A stretch of 64,000 nt of DNA from Clostridium felsineum DSM 794 (GTDB lineage: Bacteria; Bacillota; Clostridia; Clostridiales; Clostridiaceae): NCBI RefSeq assembly GCF_002006355.2, contig NZ_CP096980.1, positions 2,418,001 through 2,482,000 of the forward strand, in the 5' to 3' direction. A program made the position numbers and the translations under genes. The notes beneath the pieces are model-generated. The model was not told where the DNA came from. It saw only the letters and a program-made list of their open reading frames with translations, and searched no databases. Of this stretch, positions 8,766-18,059 are shown one piece after another. Position 1 is the first letter of the stretch. Every line of letters starts with the position of its first letter.

Positions 8766-10196
8766 ATGAGAAATTCTTATGAAACACCACTTAATAAAAG
8801 ATATGCGTCTAAAGAAATGAGTTACCTTTTTTCCGACAATATGAAATTTAGAACTTGGAGAAAACTTTGGGTTGCTCTAGCAGAAAGTGAAATGGAATTA
8901 GGATTAAATATAACACAAAATCAAGTTGATGAATTAAAAGCTCATATTGATGATATAAACTATGATGTTGCAGAAGAAAGAGAAAAAATAGTAAGACATG
9001 ATGTAATGAGTCATGTATATGCGTATGGAGTTCAATGTCCATCTGCAAAAGGTATAATACATTTAGGAGCAACTTCATGCTATGTTGGTGATAATGCAGA
9101 TATGATCATAATGAAAGAAGCTCTTTTAATTGTGAGAAAAAAACTTCTTAATGTAATTTCAAGTTTAAGTAAATTTGCAGTAGATTATAAATCACTTCCT
9201 ACCCTTGGGTTTACCCATCTTCAACCTGCTCAGCTTACAACAGTAGGTAAGAGAGCTACTTTATGGATTCAAGATTTAATGATAGATTTAGAAAATCTTG
9301 ATTTTGTAATTGAAAATTTGAAATTAAGAGGAGTTAAAGGAACTACAGGAACTCAAGCAAGTTTTATGGATCTTTTTAATGGAGATCAAGAAAAAATCAA
9401 AACTCTTGAGAAAAAAGTAGTTGAAAAAATGGGCTTTAAATCAGCATATGACGTAACGGGTCAAACTTATCCTAGAAAAGTAGATTCTATAGTATTAAAT
9501 ACTCTTTCAGAAATAGCTCAAAGTGCATATAAATTTAGTAATGACTTAAGAATACTTCAAAACATGAAGGAAATGGAAGAACCTTTTGAAAAGAATCAAA
9601 TTGGATCTTCTGCAATGGCATATAAAAGAAATCCTATGAGATCTGAAAGAATAAGTGCTCTTGCTAGATATATAATAGTAAATTCTCTTAATCCGGCTAT
9701 AACTTCTGCAACTCAATGGTTTGAAAGAACATTAGATGATTCTGCAAATAAAAGAATTTCTGTTGCTGAAGCTTTCCTAGCATTAGACGGAGTTTTAAAT
9801 CTTTATATAAATGTATCTTCTAATATGGTTGTCTATGAAAATGTAATAGCTTCTCATGTTAAAAATGAGCTTCCTTTTATGGCCACAGAGAATATTATGA
9901 TGGAAGCTGTAAAAAAAGGCTGTGATAGGCAAGAACTTCATGAAAAGATAAGAGAATATTCAATGGAAACTGCTAAAAGAATTAAGGCTGAAGGTTTATC
10001 AAATGATTTGATAGAAAAAATCAAAAAAGATTCTTACTTTAAGCTAACAGAAGAAGAAATTGATGAAATAATAGATCCAAATAAGTTTGTAGGAAGAGCG
10101 CCTTATCAAGTTGAGGAATACATAAACAACTGTGTAAATCCTATTTTGTTAGAAAATAAGAAATATATGGGTTTAGAAGTAAATATTGATGTGTAA
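8766..10196 (+). CDS. purB: Adenylosuccinate lyase
   Basis: Splits adenylosuccinate to AMP and SAICAR to AICAR in purine synthesis. The fumarase/aspartase superfamily signature loop is present as GSSAMAYKRNPMRSERIS, with the catalytic serine in GSSAM. HDVMSHVYAYG and TCHLQPAQ-like TFTHLQPAQ (written here GFTHLQPAQ) supply the catalytic histidines. The 476-aa size fits the longer adenylosuccinate lyase subgroup found in clostridia. GGAGGT precedes ATG 8766. It stands alone, away from other pur genes. Confidence 0.95.
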   Translation: MRNSYETPLNKRYASKEMSYLFSDNMKFRTWRKLWVALAESEMELGLNITQNQVDELKAHIDDINYDVAEEREKIVRHDVMSHVYAYGVQCPSAKGIIHLGATSCYVGDNADMIIMKEALLIVRKKLLNVISSLSKFAVDYKSLPTLGFTHLQPAQLTTVGKRATLWIQDLMIDLENLDFVIENLKLRGVKGTTGTQASFMDLFNGDQEKIKTLEKKVVEKMGFKSAYDVTGQTYPRKVDSIVLNTLSEIAQSAYKFSNDLRILQNMKEMEEPFEKNQIGSSAMAYKRNPMRSERISALARYIIVNSLNPAITSATQWFERTLDDSANKRISVAEAFLALDGVLNLYINVSSNMVVYENVIASHVKNELPFMATENIMMEAVKKGCDRQELHEKIREYSMETAKRIKAEGLSNDLIEKIKKDSYFKLTEEEIDEIIDPNKFVGRAPYQVEEYINNCVNPILLENKKYMGLEVNIDV

Positions 10197-10280
10197 ATTA
10201 TTTACATGCGGCAAGTAAAAGTATATAATTAATCATGAGAAAAATATTTTCCTAAATTATTATATATAAAAGGTGGATAT

Positions 10281-11114
10281 ATGTTTAACCAAAAAAAAAT
10301 TATTTTACTTGTCATTATAATTATTTTAACTTTTTCAGGCTGTGGAAATTTGGAGAATAAGACGAAAAATCCAGTAAAATCAAAAAATTTACCTTCAGCC
10401 ACAAAAAAAGTAAAAGAAGCACCTAAGCCTAAAATTTTTAAGTTGGGTTCTAGCGGAAGTGATGTAAAAAAAATTCAAGACAAACTTAACAATTATGGGT
10501 ATGCTATTACAGCTGATGGGAAGTTTGGTCCTTCTACGGATTGGGCTGTACGTGATTTTCAATACAAGCACAATATACCTATAGATGGAAGTGTATCAGA
10601 TCAAACTATGAATTTACTAAAAGAGACACCAACTGATGCAACAAAAGTAAATTCTGCGGTTCAACCTGACGCTAACCCAGAAGTCCAAACAATGAAAGCT
10701 GATGCTGAAAATTTAGCTAACTCTAATGATACGCCAACTTTCACCAAATTTTTTATAATTACATCCTTAAAGGATCAAAGAGTGTATGTATTTAATGGAG
10801 ATCCACATAATTGGAAGCTTATAAATACTTTTGAATGTACATCAGGCTCATCTGAAACACCGACTATAACTGGTCACTTCTATGTAGAAGGTAAAGGATT
10901 AGCCTTTAAAACTGAAAATGACGTGGTTTGTAAATACTATACTCAAATTCATGGCAATTATCTTTTTCATAGCATACTCTTTGATAAAAATGGTAATGTA
11001 GTTGATGGAACCTTAGGTGCTTCTCTTTCTCATGGTTGTGTCCGTTTGGCACTACAAAATGCTAAATATATTTATGATACAGTACCAATGGGAACAGGGA
11101 TATGGATATTCTAA
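10281..11114 (+). CDS. L,D-transpeptidase (YkuD) lipoprotein with peptidoglycan-binding domain
   Basis: Predicted lipoprotein of 277 aa. The hydrophobic signal ends in FSGC at about residue 21, the lipobox cysteine. Residues about 50-110 form a PG_binding_1 domain (LGSSGSDVKKIQDKLNNYGY, then PIDGSVSDQTMNLL). Residues about 155-277 form the YkuD catalytic domain, with FHSILFDKNG and the active-site SHGCVRL. This family forms 3-3 peptide cross-links in peptidoglycan or attaches proteins to it. In spore formers such enzymes can act in vegetative wall or cortex; which is not shown. It is followed by a strong terminator. Confidence 0.9.
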   Translation: MFNQKKIILLVIIIILTFSGCGNLENKTKNPVKSKNLPSATKKVKEAPKPKIFKLGSSGSDVKKIQDKLNNYGYAITADGKFGPSTDWAVRDFQYKHNIPIDGSVSDQTMNLLKETPTDATKVNSAVQPDANPEVQTMKADAENLANSNDTPTFTKFFIITSLKDQRVYVFNGDPHNWKLINTFECTSGSSETPTITGHFYVEGKGLAFKTENDVVCKYYTQIHGNYLFHSILFDKNGNVVDGTLGASLSHGCVRLALQNAKYIYDTVPMGTGIWIF

Positions 11115-11159
11115 AAAAGTAGGATATATGCTGAGTAAAGTATATATCCTACTTTTTTA
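11113..11159 (+). terminator. Intrinsic terminator after the L,D-transpeptidase gene
   Basis: AAAAAAGTAGGATATAT and ATATATCCTACTTTTTT form a 17-bp stem with T run on the right arm. Confidence 0.92.
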
Positions 11160-11275
11160 GAATAGGGAATACTAATACATTATATGTATTAATTATTGTA
11201 ATAAGATGGTATAATAATATATATATATTGAAAATAAGATAAGATTAATTTAATTTATAATTGGAGTTGTGTATT

Positions 11276-11575
11276 ATGTCTTTAAAAACTTCCTTTGAGG
11301 AAAATATGAAACTTAAAATTAAAAAACCTAAAATGTATAAAGTAATACTACATAATGACGATTATACAACAATGGAGTTTGTAATTGAAGTGCTCATTGA
11401 TGTATTCAATAAAGTCCCTGCAAACGCTGTTAAAATAACCTTTGATGTGCATAAACATGGAATAGGCATAGCAGGAATTTATCCATATGATATTGCATTG
11501 ACTAAAATAAATGAAGTTGAAAAATTAGCTTCTAAAAATGGATATCCATTGAAGTTGACCATGGGGGAGGTATAG
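11276..11575 (+). CDS. clpS: ATP-dependent Clp protease adaptor ClpS
   Basis: Adaptor of 99 aa that binds N-degron substrates and hands them to ClpA. The substrate-pocket region YKVILHNDDYTTMEFVIEVL is characteristic. Start is ATG 11276 with GGAG at 11263-11266; an in-frame TTG at 11261 lies before that site. It ends 3 bases before clpA, so the pair is an operon, as in proteobacteria. A clpS-clpA pair is unusual for Bacillus-type Firmicutes but occurs in clostridia. Confidence 0.93.
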   Translation: MSLKTSFEENMKLKIKKPKMYKVILHNDDYTTMEFVIEVLIDVFNKVPANAVKITFDVHKHGIGIAGIYPYDIALTKINEVEKLASKNGYPLKLTMGEV

Positions 11576-11578
11576 AAC

Positions 11579-13831
11579 TTGAAACTGGATGAAATTGTAA
11601 ATGAAATTATTACAGCAGCATATAGCGAAGCAAAATTTGATATGCACAAATATTTTACACCTGAACATATTTTATATGCTTCACTATTTTATAATGATGG
11701 AATAAACATAATTGTAAACACAGGTGGTTCTGTAGAAAATTTAAAAAAACAACTTGAGAAATATTTCATGAAGAACGTTGAAAAATTAGAATCGGGAGAT
11801 CCTACTCAAACTGTAGGGGTTGAAAATATAATAAATCAAGCAGCTAATCATGTTTTAGCTAGTGGAAAAGAGATAGTAACCTTAGGTGATATATATGTGG
11901 CTATATACGACGATAGTGCGTCTTTTGGAAGCTATTATTTAAAACAGCAGGGTATTACTAGACTTAAGCTTCTAAACTACATTACACATGGAATATCAAC
12001 AGTAAACAATAGCATTGATAATGAGATAGAACCCTTACCAGAAAACGAATACTTATTTGATGATTATCATGAAGAAGAATCTTCTGCAATGGAAAAATAT
12101 ACAGAAGATATTACTGAAAAAGCAAAAAATGGTCTTATAGATCCACTAATAGGTAGAGAAGATATATTGAAAAAAACACTTCAAGTTTTGTGTAGAAGAA
12201 GAAAAAACAATCCTATTCATGTAGGTGAACCAGGTGTGGGTAAAACAGCTATAACAGAAGGTCTTGCAGCTTTAATTGCTGAAAACAAGGTGCCAAATGT
12301 TTTAAAAGGTAGTAAGATTTACACTTTAAATATGGGAACCATGGTAGCTGGAACAAAATATAGAGGTGACTTTGAAGAAAGAATAAAAAATGTACTCAAT
12401 GAAATATCGAAATCTTCAAAACCGATAGTCTATATTGATGAAATACACACAATTATAGGCGCTGGCGCTGTATCAGGTGGAACTGTAGATGCAGCTAATA
12501 TATTAAAGCCATACTTTACTGATGGTAAAATAAAATTTATAGGTTCAACTACTTATGATGAATACAAAAAAATATTTGATAAAGATAGAGCTTTATCCAG
12601 AAGATTTCAAAAAATAGATGTAGGTGAACCAAGCATTAACGAAACCTTTGATATTCTTATGGGTATAAAAACTAAATATGAAGAGTTTCACAATGTACAC
12701 TATACTAATGCATCCCTTAAAGCAGCAGCTACTCTTTCTTCTAAATGCATAAATGATAGATTTTTGCCAGACAAGGCAATTGATGTAATTGATGAATGTG
12801 GAGCAGCAGCTGAAATGAATAGAAAGGGCGATGAGAAGGTATATATAAATGTACGTGATGTAGAGAATATAATATCTTCTATATCAGGTATACCAGTAAA
12901 AGATTTATCTAAAAATCAAATAGAGAAGCTTAAGAACTTAAAGAAAAATCTTAAAGGTAAAATTTTTGGTCAAGATAAAGCTTTAGAATCAATAGTTCAG
13001 TCTATTAAGAGATCAAGCGCTGGTTTTAATGATGAAGATAAACCTGTAGCAAGTTTTCTTTTCGTAGGTCCAACTGGTGTTGGTAAAACAGAAATATCAA
13101 AGCAGTTAGCAAAAGCTCTAAATATAAAGCTTATACGATTTGATATGAGTGAATACCAAGAAAAGCATACTGTTGCTAGGCTAATAGGTTCACCTCCAGG
13201 TTATGTAGGCTATGAAGAAGGGGGCCTTTTAACAGATGCAGTGAGAAAGAATCCGTACTGTGTTCTTCTCTTAGACGAAATTGAAAAAGCTCATTCTGAT
13301 ATCTTAAATGTACTTCTTCAAGTTATGGATTACGCAACTCTTACTGATAACAGTGGAAAAAAAGCTGATTTTAGAAATATTATATTAATAATGACCTCTA
13401 ATGCGGGTGCTTCAGAAATAGGTAAAAATAAAGTTGGTTTTGGAAATAGAGTTGTAGGAGAAGATAATATAGATAAAGAAGTTTCTAAGATATTTTCTCC
13501 TGAGTTTAGAAATAGACTTGATGATATAATAATTTTTAATAAAATGGATGAAGATATGGCAGTTCGTGTGGTTAAAAAATCCATAGACGAATTCCAAAAG
13601 AAGCTAAGTAAAAAGCATATAAAAATTAAAGTCACAGATGAGTGTGCTAAATGGATTGCAGCTAAAGGCTTAACTTCTAATTATGGTGCGAGAGAAATTT
13701 TAAGAATCATACAAGAAAAAATCAAGCCTTACTTTGTAGATGAAGTTCTTTTTGGAAATCTAACAAAGGGCGGAGAAACAGTAATTGATGTAAAAAATGA
13801 TGCTATAAAATTTCATAATGTAGGTAAATAA
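11579..13831 (+). CDS. clpA: ATP-dependent Clp protease ATP-binding subunit ClpA
   Basis: Hexameric unfoldase that feeds substrates to ClpP. The N-terminal Clp repeat domain (about 1-145) binds ClpS. AAA module 1 carries Walker A GEPGVGKT; AAA module 2 carries GPTGVGKT and Walker B VLLLDEIEKAH. The 750-aa length and the lack of a long middle coiled coil identify ClpA rather than ClpB or ClpC. A tripeptide of ClpP-loop type (VGF, in NKVGFGNR) is visible in module 2. The start is TTG 11579 behind GGGGGAGG. It is translated from the same message as clpS. Confidence 0.95.
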   Translation: MKLDEIVNEIITAAYSEAKFDMHKYFTPEHILYASLFYNDGINIIVNTGGSVENLKKQLEKYFMKNVEKLESGDPTQTVGVENIINQAANHVLASGKEIVTLGDIYVAIYDDSASFGSYYLKQQGITRLKLLNYITHGISTVNNSIDNEIEPLPENEYLFDDYHEEESSAMEKYTEDITEKAKNGLIDPLIGREDILKKTLQVLCRRRKNNPIHVGEPGVGKTAITEGLAALIAENKVPNVLKGSKIYTLNMGTMVAGTKYRGDFEERIKNVLNEISKSSKPIVYIDEIHTIIGAGAVSGGTVDAANILKPYFTDGKIKFIGSTTYDEYKKIFDKDRALSRRFQKIDVGEPSINETFDILMGIKTKYEEFHNVHYTNASLKAAATLSSKCINDRFLPDKAIDVIDECGAAAEMNRKGDEKVYINVRDVENIISSISGIPVKDLSKNQIEKLKNLKKNLKGKIFGQDKALESIVQSIKRSSAGFNDEDKPVASFLFVGPTGVGKTEISKQLAKALNIKLIRFDMSEYQEKHTVARLIGSPPGYVGYEEGGLLTDAVRKNPYCVLLLDEIEKAHSDILNVLLQVMDYATLTDNSGKKADFRNIILIMTSNAGASEIGKNKVGFGNRVVGEDNIDKEVSKIFSPEFRNRLDDIIIFNKMDEDMAVRVVKKSIDEFQKKLSKKHIKIKVTDECAKWIAAKGLTSNYGAREILRIIQEKIKPYFVDEVLFGNLTKGGETVIDVKNDAIKFHNVGK

Positions 13832-13844
13832 TGTCTTTTGAATG

Positions 13845-13873
13845 TTGACAATATATAAAAATTGTACTATAGT
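13845..13873 (+). promoter_or_regulatory. Promoter of the metA leader
   Basis: TTGACA (13845-13850), 17-bp spacer, TATAGT (13868-13873), about 37 bases before the riboswitch. Confidence 0.8.
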
Positions 13874-13909
13874 ATAACTGTTATTTAATGAAAATTATAT
13901 ACGTATTAT

Positions 13910-14011
13910 TTCTTATCAAGAAGGCGGAGGGACTGGCCCAATGAAACCTGACAACCGGCAAATGTACGGTGTTAATTCCTGCAAAACTTATTTAGTTTTG
14001 AAAGATAAGAA
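13910..14011 (+). ncRNA. SAM-I (S-box) riboswitch
   Basis: P1 is TTCTTATC (13910-13917) paired with GATAAGAA (14004-14011). Inside are the conserved S-box blocks GGCGGAGGGACTGGCCC, ATGAAACC and the CCGGCAA segment. With S-adenosylmethionine bound, the aptamer lets the downstream terminator form and shuts metA off; this mechanism is established for the class. Confidence 0.95.
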
Positions 14012-14047
14012 AACAGTTTATTAATAATAAATTAATTTGTGATTAAT

Positions 14048-14078
14048 AATCCGTTTTTCTTATGAAAGGCGGATTTTT
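14048..14078 (+). terminator. Riboswitch-controlled terminator before metA
   Basis: AATCCG and CGGATT with the adjacent TTTTTC/GAAAGG pairing, followed by six T. It lies between the SAM-I aptamer and the metA start, the usual expression platform. Confidence 0.85.
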
Positions 14079-14115
14079 TATATTAAAATTTATTAAGACT
14101 AGGACGGTGAACTAA

Positions 14116-15021
14116 ATGCCTATAAAAATACCTGATAATCTTCCAGCAGCAAAAACCTTAAATGAAGAAAATATATTTTTTATGCATGAGAATAGGGCAT
14201 ACCATCAAGATATAAGACCACTTAACATTCTTATAGTGAATTTGATGCCCACTAAAATAATTACAGAGACACAAATATTAAGACTTATTGGAAACTCGCC
14301 CATTCAGGTTAATCCAACTTTCATTCATACGCAAACACATAAATCTCAAAACACTTCAGAGGAACATCTGATTAAATTTTATGAAACTTTTGAAGATATT
14401 AAAAATTACAAGTTTGATGGTATGATAGTAACTGGTGCTCCTGTTGAAACACTTACTTTTGAAGAAGTAGATTACTGGGATGAACTATGCAAGATTTTTG
14501 ATTGGTCAGTTACTAATGTAACCTCAACCATACATATATGTTGGGGTGCACAGGCAGGTCTGTATCATCATTATAAAATACCTAAACATAGACTTAATGA
14601 AAAAATATTTGGAGTATTTGAGCATCACCTTAATGAAAAAAATATAAAATTAACAAGAGGATTTGATGAGAAATTTTATGCTCCACATTCAAGACATACT
14701 TATGTAAAAAAAGAGGATATAGAGAATAATCCTAATATAAGAATTTTAGCTGAATCTGATGAGGCTGGAGCATATATAGTTGCATCTAAAAACGGCAAAA
14801 ATATCTTTGTAATGGGACATGCTGAATATGATAGTGACACCTTGAATCAGGAATATCTTCGTGATAAAAATCAAGGTATGGATATAAAGCTCCCTAAGAA
14901 TTATTTTAAAGATGATGATCCAGAGAAGGGACCTATGGTTACCTGGAGAGGTCATGCTAATCTTTTATTTTCTAACTGGCTTAATTACTATGTATATCAA
15001 GAAACTCCGTTTGAACTTTAG
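14116..15021 (+). CDS. metA: Homoserine O-acetyltransferase
   Basis: Activates homoserine at the first committed step of methionine synthesis. The catalytic cysteine is Cys142 in HICWGAQAG; the His and Glu partners are in GHAEYD. Residue 111 is Glu ([10 protein letters not shown]), the residue shown in Bacillus cereus MetA to select acetyl-CoA, where the E. coli succinyltransferase has Gly. I therefore call acetyltransferase despite frequent annotation as succinyltransferase. Full length at 301 aa. Controlled by the SAM-I riboswitch directly upstream. A decayed copy of its 3' end lies at 17742-17893. Confidence 0.93.
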   Translation: MPIKIPDNLPAAKTLNEENIFFMHENRAYHQDIRPLNILIVNLMPTKIITETQILRLIGNSPIQVNPTFIHTQTHKSQNTSEEHLIKFYETFEDIKNYKFDGMIVTGAPVETLTFEEVDYWDELCKIFDWSVTNVTSTIHICWGAQAGLYHHYKIPKHRLNEKIFGVFEHHLNEKNIKLTRGFDEKFYAPHSRHTYVKKEDIENNPNIRILAESDEAGAYIVASKNGKNIFVMGHAEYDSDTLNQEYLRDKNQGMDIKLPKNYFKDDDPEKGPMVTWRGHANLLFSNWLNYYVYQETPFEL

Positions 15022-15160
15022 AAAAGCTATAAAATTCATCTAGTACAATTGTTTGTAGAGATTTTTGATAAAAAATGAGAAATGTTGTTTTTAAGACATA
15101 AGCAATAGGGGTAAGGAATTCTCATGTGTTTTAAGAAAAAATAATAATGAATTTAAAGAT

Positions 15161-15190
15161 ATAAGCATTACTGAGAGGTAGTGCTTATTT
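15161..15190 (+). terminator. Terminator-like hairpin after metA
   Basis: ATAAGCATTAC and GTAGTGCTTAT pair over 11 bp with one G-U wobble, followed by TTTTT. A similar hairpin follows the metA remnant near 17928-17955. Confidence 0.75.
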
Positions 15191-15293
15191 TTATCGTATT
15201 ATAAATATTTTAATTTAGTATAAATACATAATTGCAAAAGTATATATCGACATAAATAGCATGTGCCAAGCAAACTTTGATAGTATAAGATAT

Positions 15294-15712
15294 TCACTAA
15301 TGGTGACATAGTAATTATAAGTGATAAAAATAATACTCAATCTGCATATAGAATTTAGACAAACTTACTGTCGAACAGATTTATTATATATCAGCATATT
15401 AGCAATGAATCTTGTGTAGCAATATACATGAATATTTTGTTTGTAAATTATGTTTATATAAATAAAATTCACCCAAATTAGTATTTATTAAGTATATATA
15501 TGATAATTATTGTAAATATGTTAAAAATATGGTATTATTATATTAACTTATTATAGCGAATTAAGAAGAATAATTGTATTAAAATGAAATTCATCAAAAT
15601 TAACTATTCCAACAAATTATCTTGAGTTTAATTCACAAAGTGATTTTATAAGTGTATTAAAAAATATACAGGACTCACGCCTAAACAATATAGCAAAATT
15701 ATTATCGTTTAG
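15294..15712 (+). pseudogene. Remnant of an AraC-family regulator
   Basis: This stretch has no intact gene. In frame at 15294-15358 it reads FTNGDIVIISDKNNTQSAYRI then stop, like the cupin domain of an AraC regulator. At about 15629-15660 it reads FNSQSDFISVLK, and after a frame shift KKYTGLTPKQYSK then stop at 15710-15712; these are the typical second helix-turn-helix and the end of AraC proteins. The middle is lost or scrambled. It lies directly upstream of the glucanase gene, so it may once have controlled it; that is inference. Confidence 0.55.
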
Positions 15713-15992
15713 ATTGGACATTAGATGCTTAAAGATAAAACATTTTTTATTCCACTTATCCTTCATTGTGAAACGCTTTTATGTTATGCCATTAGGATAC
15801 ACTTGATTAAATAGCATGTATATTCTTTAGATAGACTATTTATAACGCATAAAATGGATATTATATTGTTATCGAGTGGTCCTAATTTGCATATATCCCT
15901 AATCAATCCTGTTTAGATTGTTTTTAAAGTAAGGTGGTGGTAATTTCAGGTCTAATATTATTTTGTGGAATTAAAAAAATAAGGAGGATTAT
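15713..15992. other. Leader region of the glucanase gene, no gene seen
   Basis: AT-rich non-coding sequence with no convincing promoter or terminator. It ends with the AGGAGG site (15982-15987). The three-codon frame ATG TTA TGA (15993-16001) overlaps the ATG 15998 start of the next gene. Confidence 0.4.
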
Positions 15993-15997
15993 ATGTT

Positions 15998-17701
15998 ATG
16001 AAAAAAAAGCTATTAAGTTTAGTATTAATTTTTTCAATGATAATTTCATTAGCATATTGTGATTTTTTACCAAATAATAAAACTGTAAACGCCATGACTT
16101 CAGATCCTGTGGTATTAAGAGCTGAAAACTATTCGAATATGAGTGGTGTTCAAACAGAAACTTGCTCAGAAGGTGGTAAAGATGTTTCATATATTGATGC
16201 AGGAGATTGGATGTCATTTTATTCCGTGAATTTGCCAGTAACAGGACAATATACAGTGGAATATCGAGTTGCATCGTTAAATGGTGGAGGAGTAATAAGT
16301 TTAGAGAAATCTGGTGGAAATCCAGTTTATGGTACTGTTAATGTTCCTTCAACGGGCGGATGGCAAAATTGGCAAACTATTTCTCAAACTGTTACATTAA
16401 ATGCAGGAGCTCAAGACATAGGAATAGGTGTACCAAAAGGGGGATACAACATTGAATGGATAAAATTCACCCCTGTTGGCGATACACCATCACCAGTAAC
16501 ATTAAGAACTGAAAATTATTCAAATATGAGTGGTGTTCAAACAGAAACTTGCTCAGAAGGTGGCAAAAATGTTTCATATATTGATGCAGGAGATTGGCTG
16601 GCATTTTATTCTGTAAATTTGCCAGTAACAGGACAATATACAGTAGAATATCGAGTTGCGTCACTAAATGGTGGAGGAGTAATAAGTTTAGAGAAATACG
16701 GCGGAAATCCAGTTTATGGTACTGTTAATGTTCCTTCAACGGGCGGATGGCAAAATTGGCAAACTATTTCTCAAACTGTTACATTAAATGCAGGGTCTCA
16801 AGACATAGGAATAGGCGTACCAAAGGGTGGATATAACATTGAATGGATAAAATTCACCCCAACTGGAAGTACACCAGTAACACCACCTACAGAAATATGG
16901 AATAACCCAGCTGTAGGCATAAATATCAATGGTCAGCAGGCCAATGGTTCAGTTTCAACAGTAAAATCTTCAAATTGGGATACCATAACAACTCCTTACT
17001 TGCCTGGAATGGCAATAGTAAACAATCTTTGGGGTATCGGAAAAAATGGAACTGGTTCTGGAAGCATATTTACTGAGAAAGTAAACAATAAAGATGCTTT
17101 TGGTTGGTCTTGGAATATGAATTCTACAAATAACAATGTAGTTTCCTATCAGGAAGTAGGCTGGGGCTGGTCTCCAAACTCCGGTGCTTGGTTTAATGGA
17201 GCAGTTCCTTTGCATCAAATTAGTGAAAATAAATCATATACAGTTGATTTTAATCTTAAACGTACTAACCGTAGTGGAGCATGGGATACAGCTTTCGATA
17301 TATGGTCTTATCCTCAAACGCAACCTACAGGCGGATCAGGTGGATTCAAAGGCGGATATGAAATTATGGTATGGCTTGATCACGAAGTACAGGGTCCTTG
17401 GGGTAGTAATCCACAAGATGTTTATATCAATGGACACCATTTCAAGGTTTATGACAATGATGGAAGTTCAGGCTGGAGAGTTATTTCTTATATAAATCAA
17501 GATGCACCTATTAATGATGCTACAGGCTTTAGTCTTTCAAATTTTTGGAATGATGCTGCAACACGTTATAGTAGTGGAACTTCAAGTTCAGTAGGACTAA
17601 CAAAAGATCACTATATAAATGCAATTGAGTTTGGAAGTGAATCTTGTGGTGGTCAGGGTATGCTAGAAGTTCAAAACTACAATATCAATATTGGACAATA
17701 A
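15998..17701 (+). CDS. Secreted glucanase: two CBM6 modules and a GH12-like catalytic domain
   Basis: A 567-aa exported protein. A signal peptide occupies about residues 1-32. Two CBM6 carbohydrate-binding modules follow (about 38-158 and 166-290; GVQTETCSEGGK...YIDAGDW...GGWQNWQTISQTV). They are nearly identical, also in DNA. The C-terminal domain (about 300-567) fits glycoside hydrolase family 12: YEIMVWLDHEVQGP has the position of the nucleophile Glu, and FGSESCGGQGMLEV that of the acid/base Glu. GH12 enzymes cut beta-1,4-glucan or xyloglucan. No dockerin is seen, so it is not cellulosomal. AGGAGG lies 10 bases upstream. It sits in a region of gene remnants and is probably acquired. Confidence 0.82.
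   Translation: MKKKLLSLVLIFSMIISLAYCDFLPNNKTVNAMTSDPVVLRAENYSNMSGVQTETCSEGGKDVSYIDAGDWMSFYSVNLPVTGQYTVEYRVASLNGGGVISLEKSGGNPVYGTVNVPSTGGWQNWQTISQTVTLNAGAQDIGIGVPKGGYNIEWIKFTPVGDTPSPVTLRTENYSNMSGVQTETCSEGGKNVSYIDAGDWLAFYSVNLPVTGQYTVEYRVASLNGGGVISLEKYGGNPVYGTVNVPSTGGWQNWQTISQTVTLNAGSQDIGIGVPKGGYNIEWIKFTPTGSTPVTPPTEIWNNPAVGININGQQANGSVSTVKSSNWDTITTPYLPGMAIVNNLWGIGKNGTGSGSIFTEKVNNKDAFGWSWNMNSTNNNVVSYQEVGWGWSPNSGAWFNGAVPLHQISENKSYTVDFNLKRTNRSGAWDTAFDIWSYPQTQPTGGSGGFKGGYEIMVWLDHEVQGPWGSNPQDVYINGHHFKVYDNDGSSGWRVISYINQDAPINDATGFSLSNFWNDAATRYSSGTSSSVGLTKDHYINAIEFGSESCGGQGMLEVQNYNINIGQ
16111..16473 (+). repeat. CBM6-coding repeat, copy 1
   Basis: First of two direct DNA repeats of about 360 bp. The stretch coding for NPVYGTVNVPSTGGWQNWQT and beyond is identical to copy 2 for roughly 90 bases, with scattered synonymous changes elsewhere. 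Confidence 0.85.
16495..16857 (+). repeat. CBM6-coding repeat, copy 2
   Basis: Second copy of the direct repeat; it differs from copy 1 by few amino acids (for example GDWLAFYS for GDWMSFYS, and KYGG for KSGG). This points to recent duplication or ongoing gene conversion. Confidence 0.85.
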
Positions 17702-17741
17702 AACTTGCAAAAATAATATTAATTTAGTAGTTTAGCTTTTT

Positions 17742-17893
17742 CTAATGTGAAAATTTTAGCTGAATCTGATAAGCCTGAAACATATATAGTTGCATCAGAA
17801 AATGGCAAGAATATCTTTGTAATTAGACATGCAGAATATGATAGTGATACTTTCTGGCTTAATTATTATGTATATTAGAAAACTTCATTTTAG
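17742..17893 (+). pseudogene. Decayed duplicate of the metA 3' end
   Basis: Reads NVKILAESDKPETYIVASEN, then [16 protein letters not shown], then WLNYYVY and stop. This aligns with metA residues [36 protein letters not shown] and [15 protein letters not shown]. About 130 bases between the DSDT and WLNYYVY parts are deleted, and the Gln codon after YVY has become a stop. A hairpin like the metA terminator follows. There is no start, so it is a non-functional fragment. Confidence 0.85.
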
Positions 17894-17927
17894 ATTTAAG
17901 AGAATTAAGTTTTGCACAATTAAGAAT

Positions 17928-17955
17928 GAGCATTGCTGAAGAGCAGTGCTTGTTT
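17928..17955 (+). terminator. Hairpin after the metA remnant
   Basis: GAGCATTGCTGAAGAGCAGTGCTTGTTTT: GCATTGCT and AGCAGTGC pair around a short loop with T-rich sequence after. It resembles the hairpin after intact metA, so the duplication included the terminator. Confidence 0.5.
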
Positions 17956-18059
17956 TCTATTTACTAAATAATGAGTAATGAAAAATGTACTTGCATATAC
18001 TTTATTGAATCAGTAAGTTTTACAATGAAAAGGTAATTAAAGAAGGGAGAGGTATTATT

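Noticed and set aside
13851..14110. T-box or other leader before metA
   Set aside because: The sequence has all conserved SAM-I blocks and lacks the T-box AGGGTGG-type motif.
15996..16664. Two antisense frames opposite the glucanase gene that resemble each other
   Set aside because: They are mirror images of the two CBM6 repeats on the other strand; no ribosome site, and the + strand frame is clearly coding.
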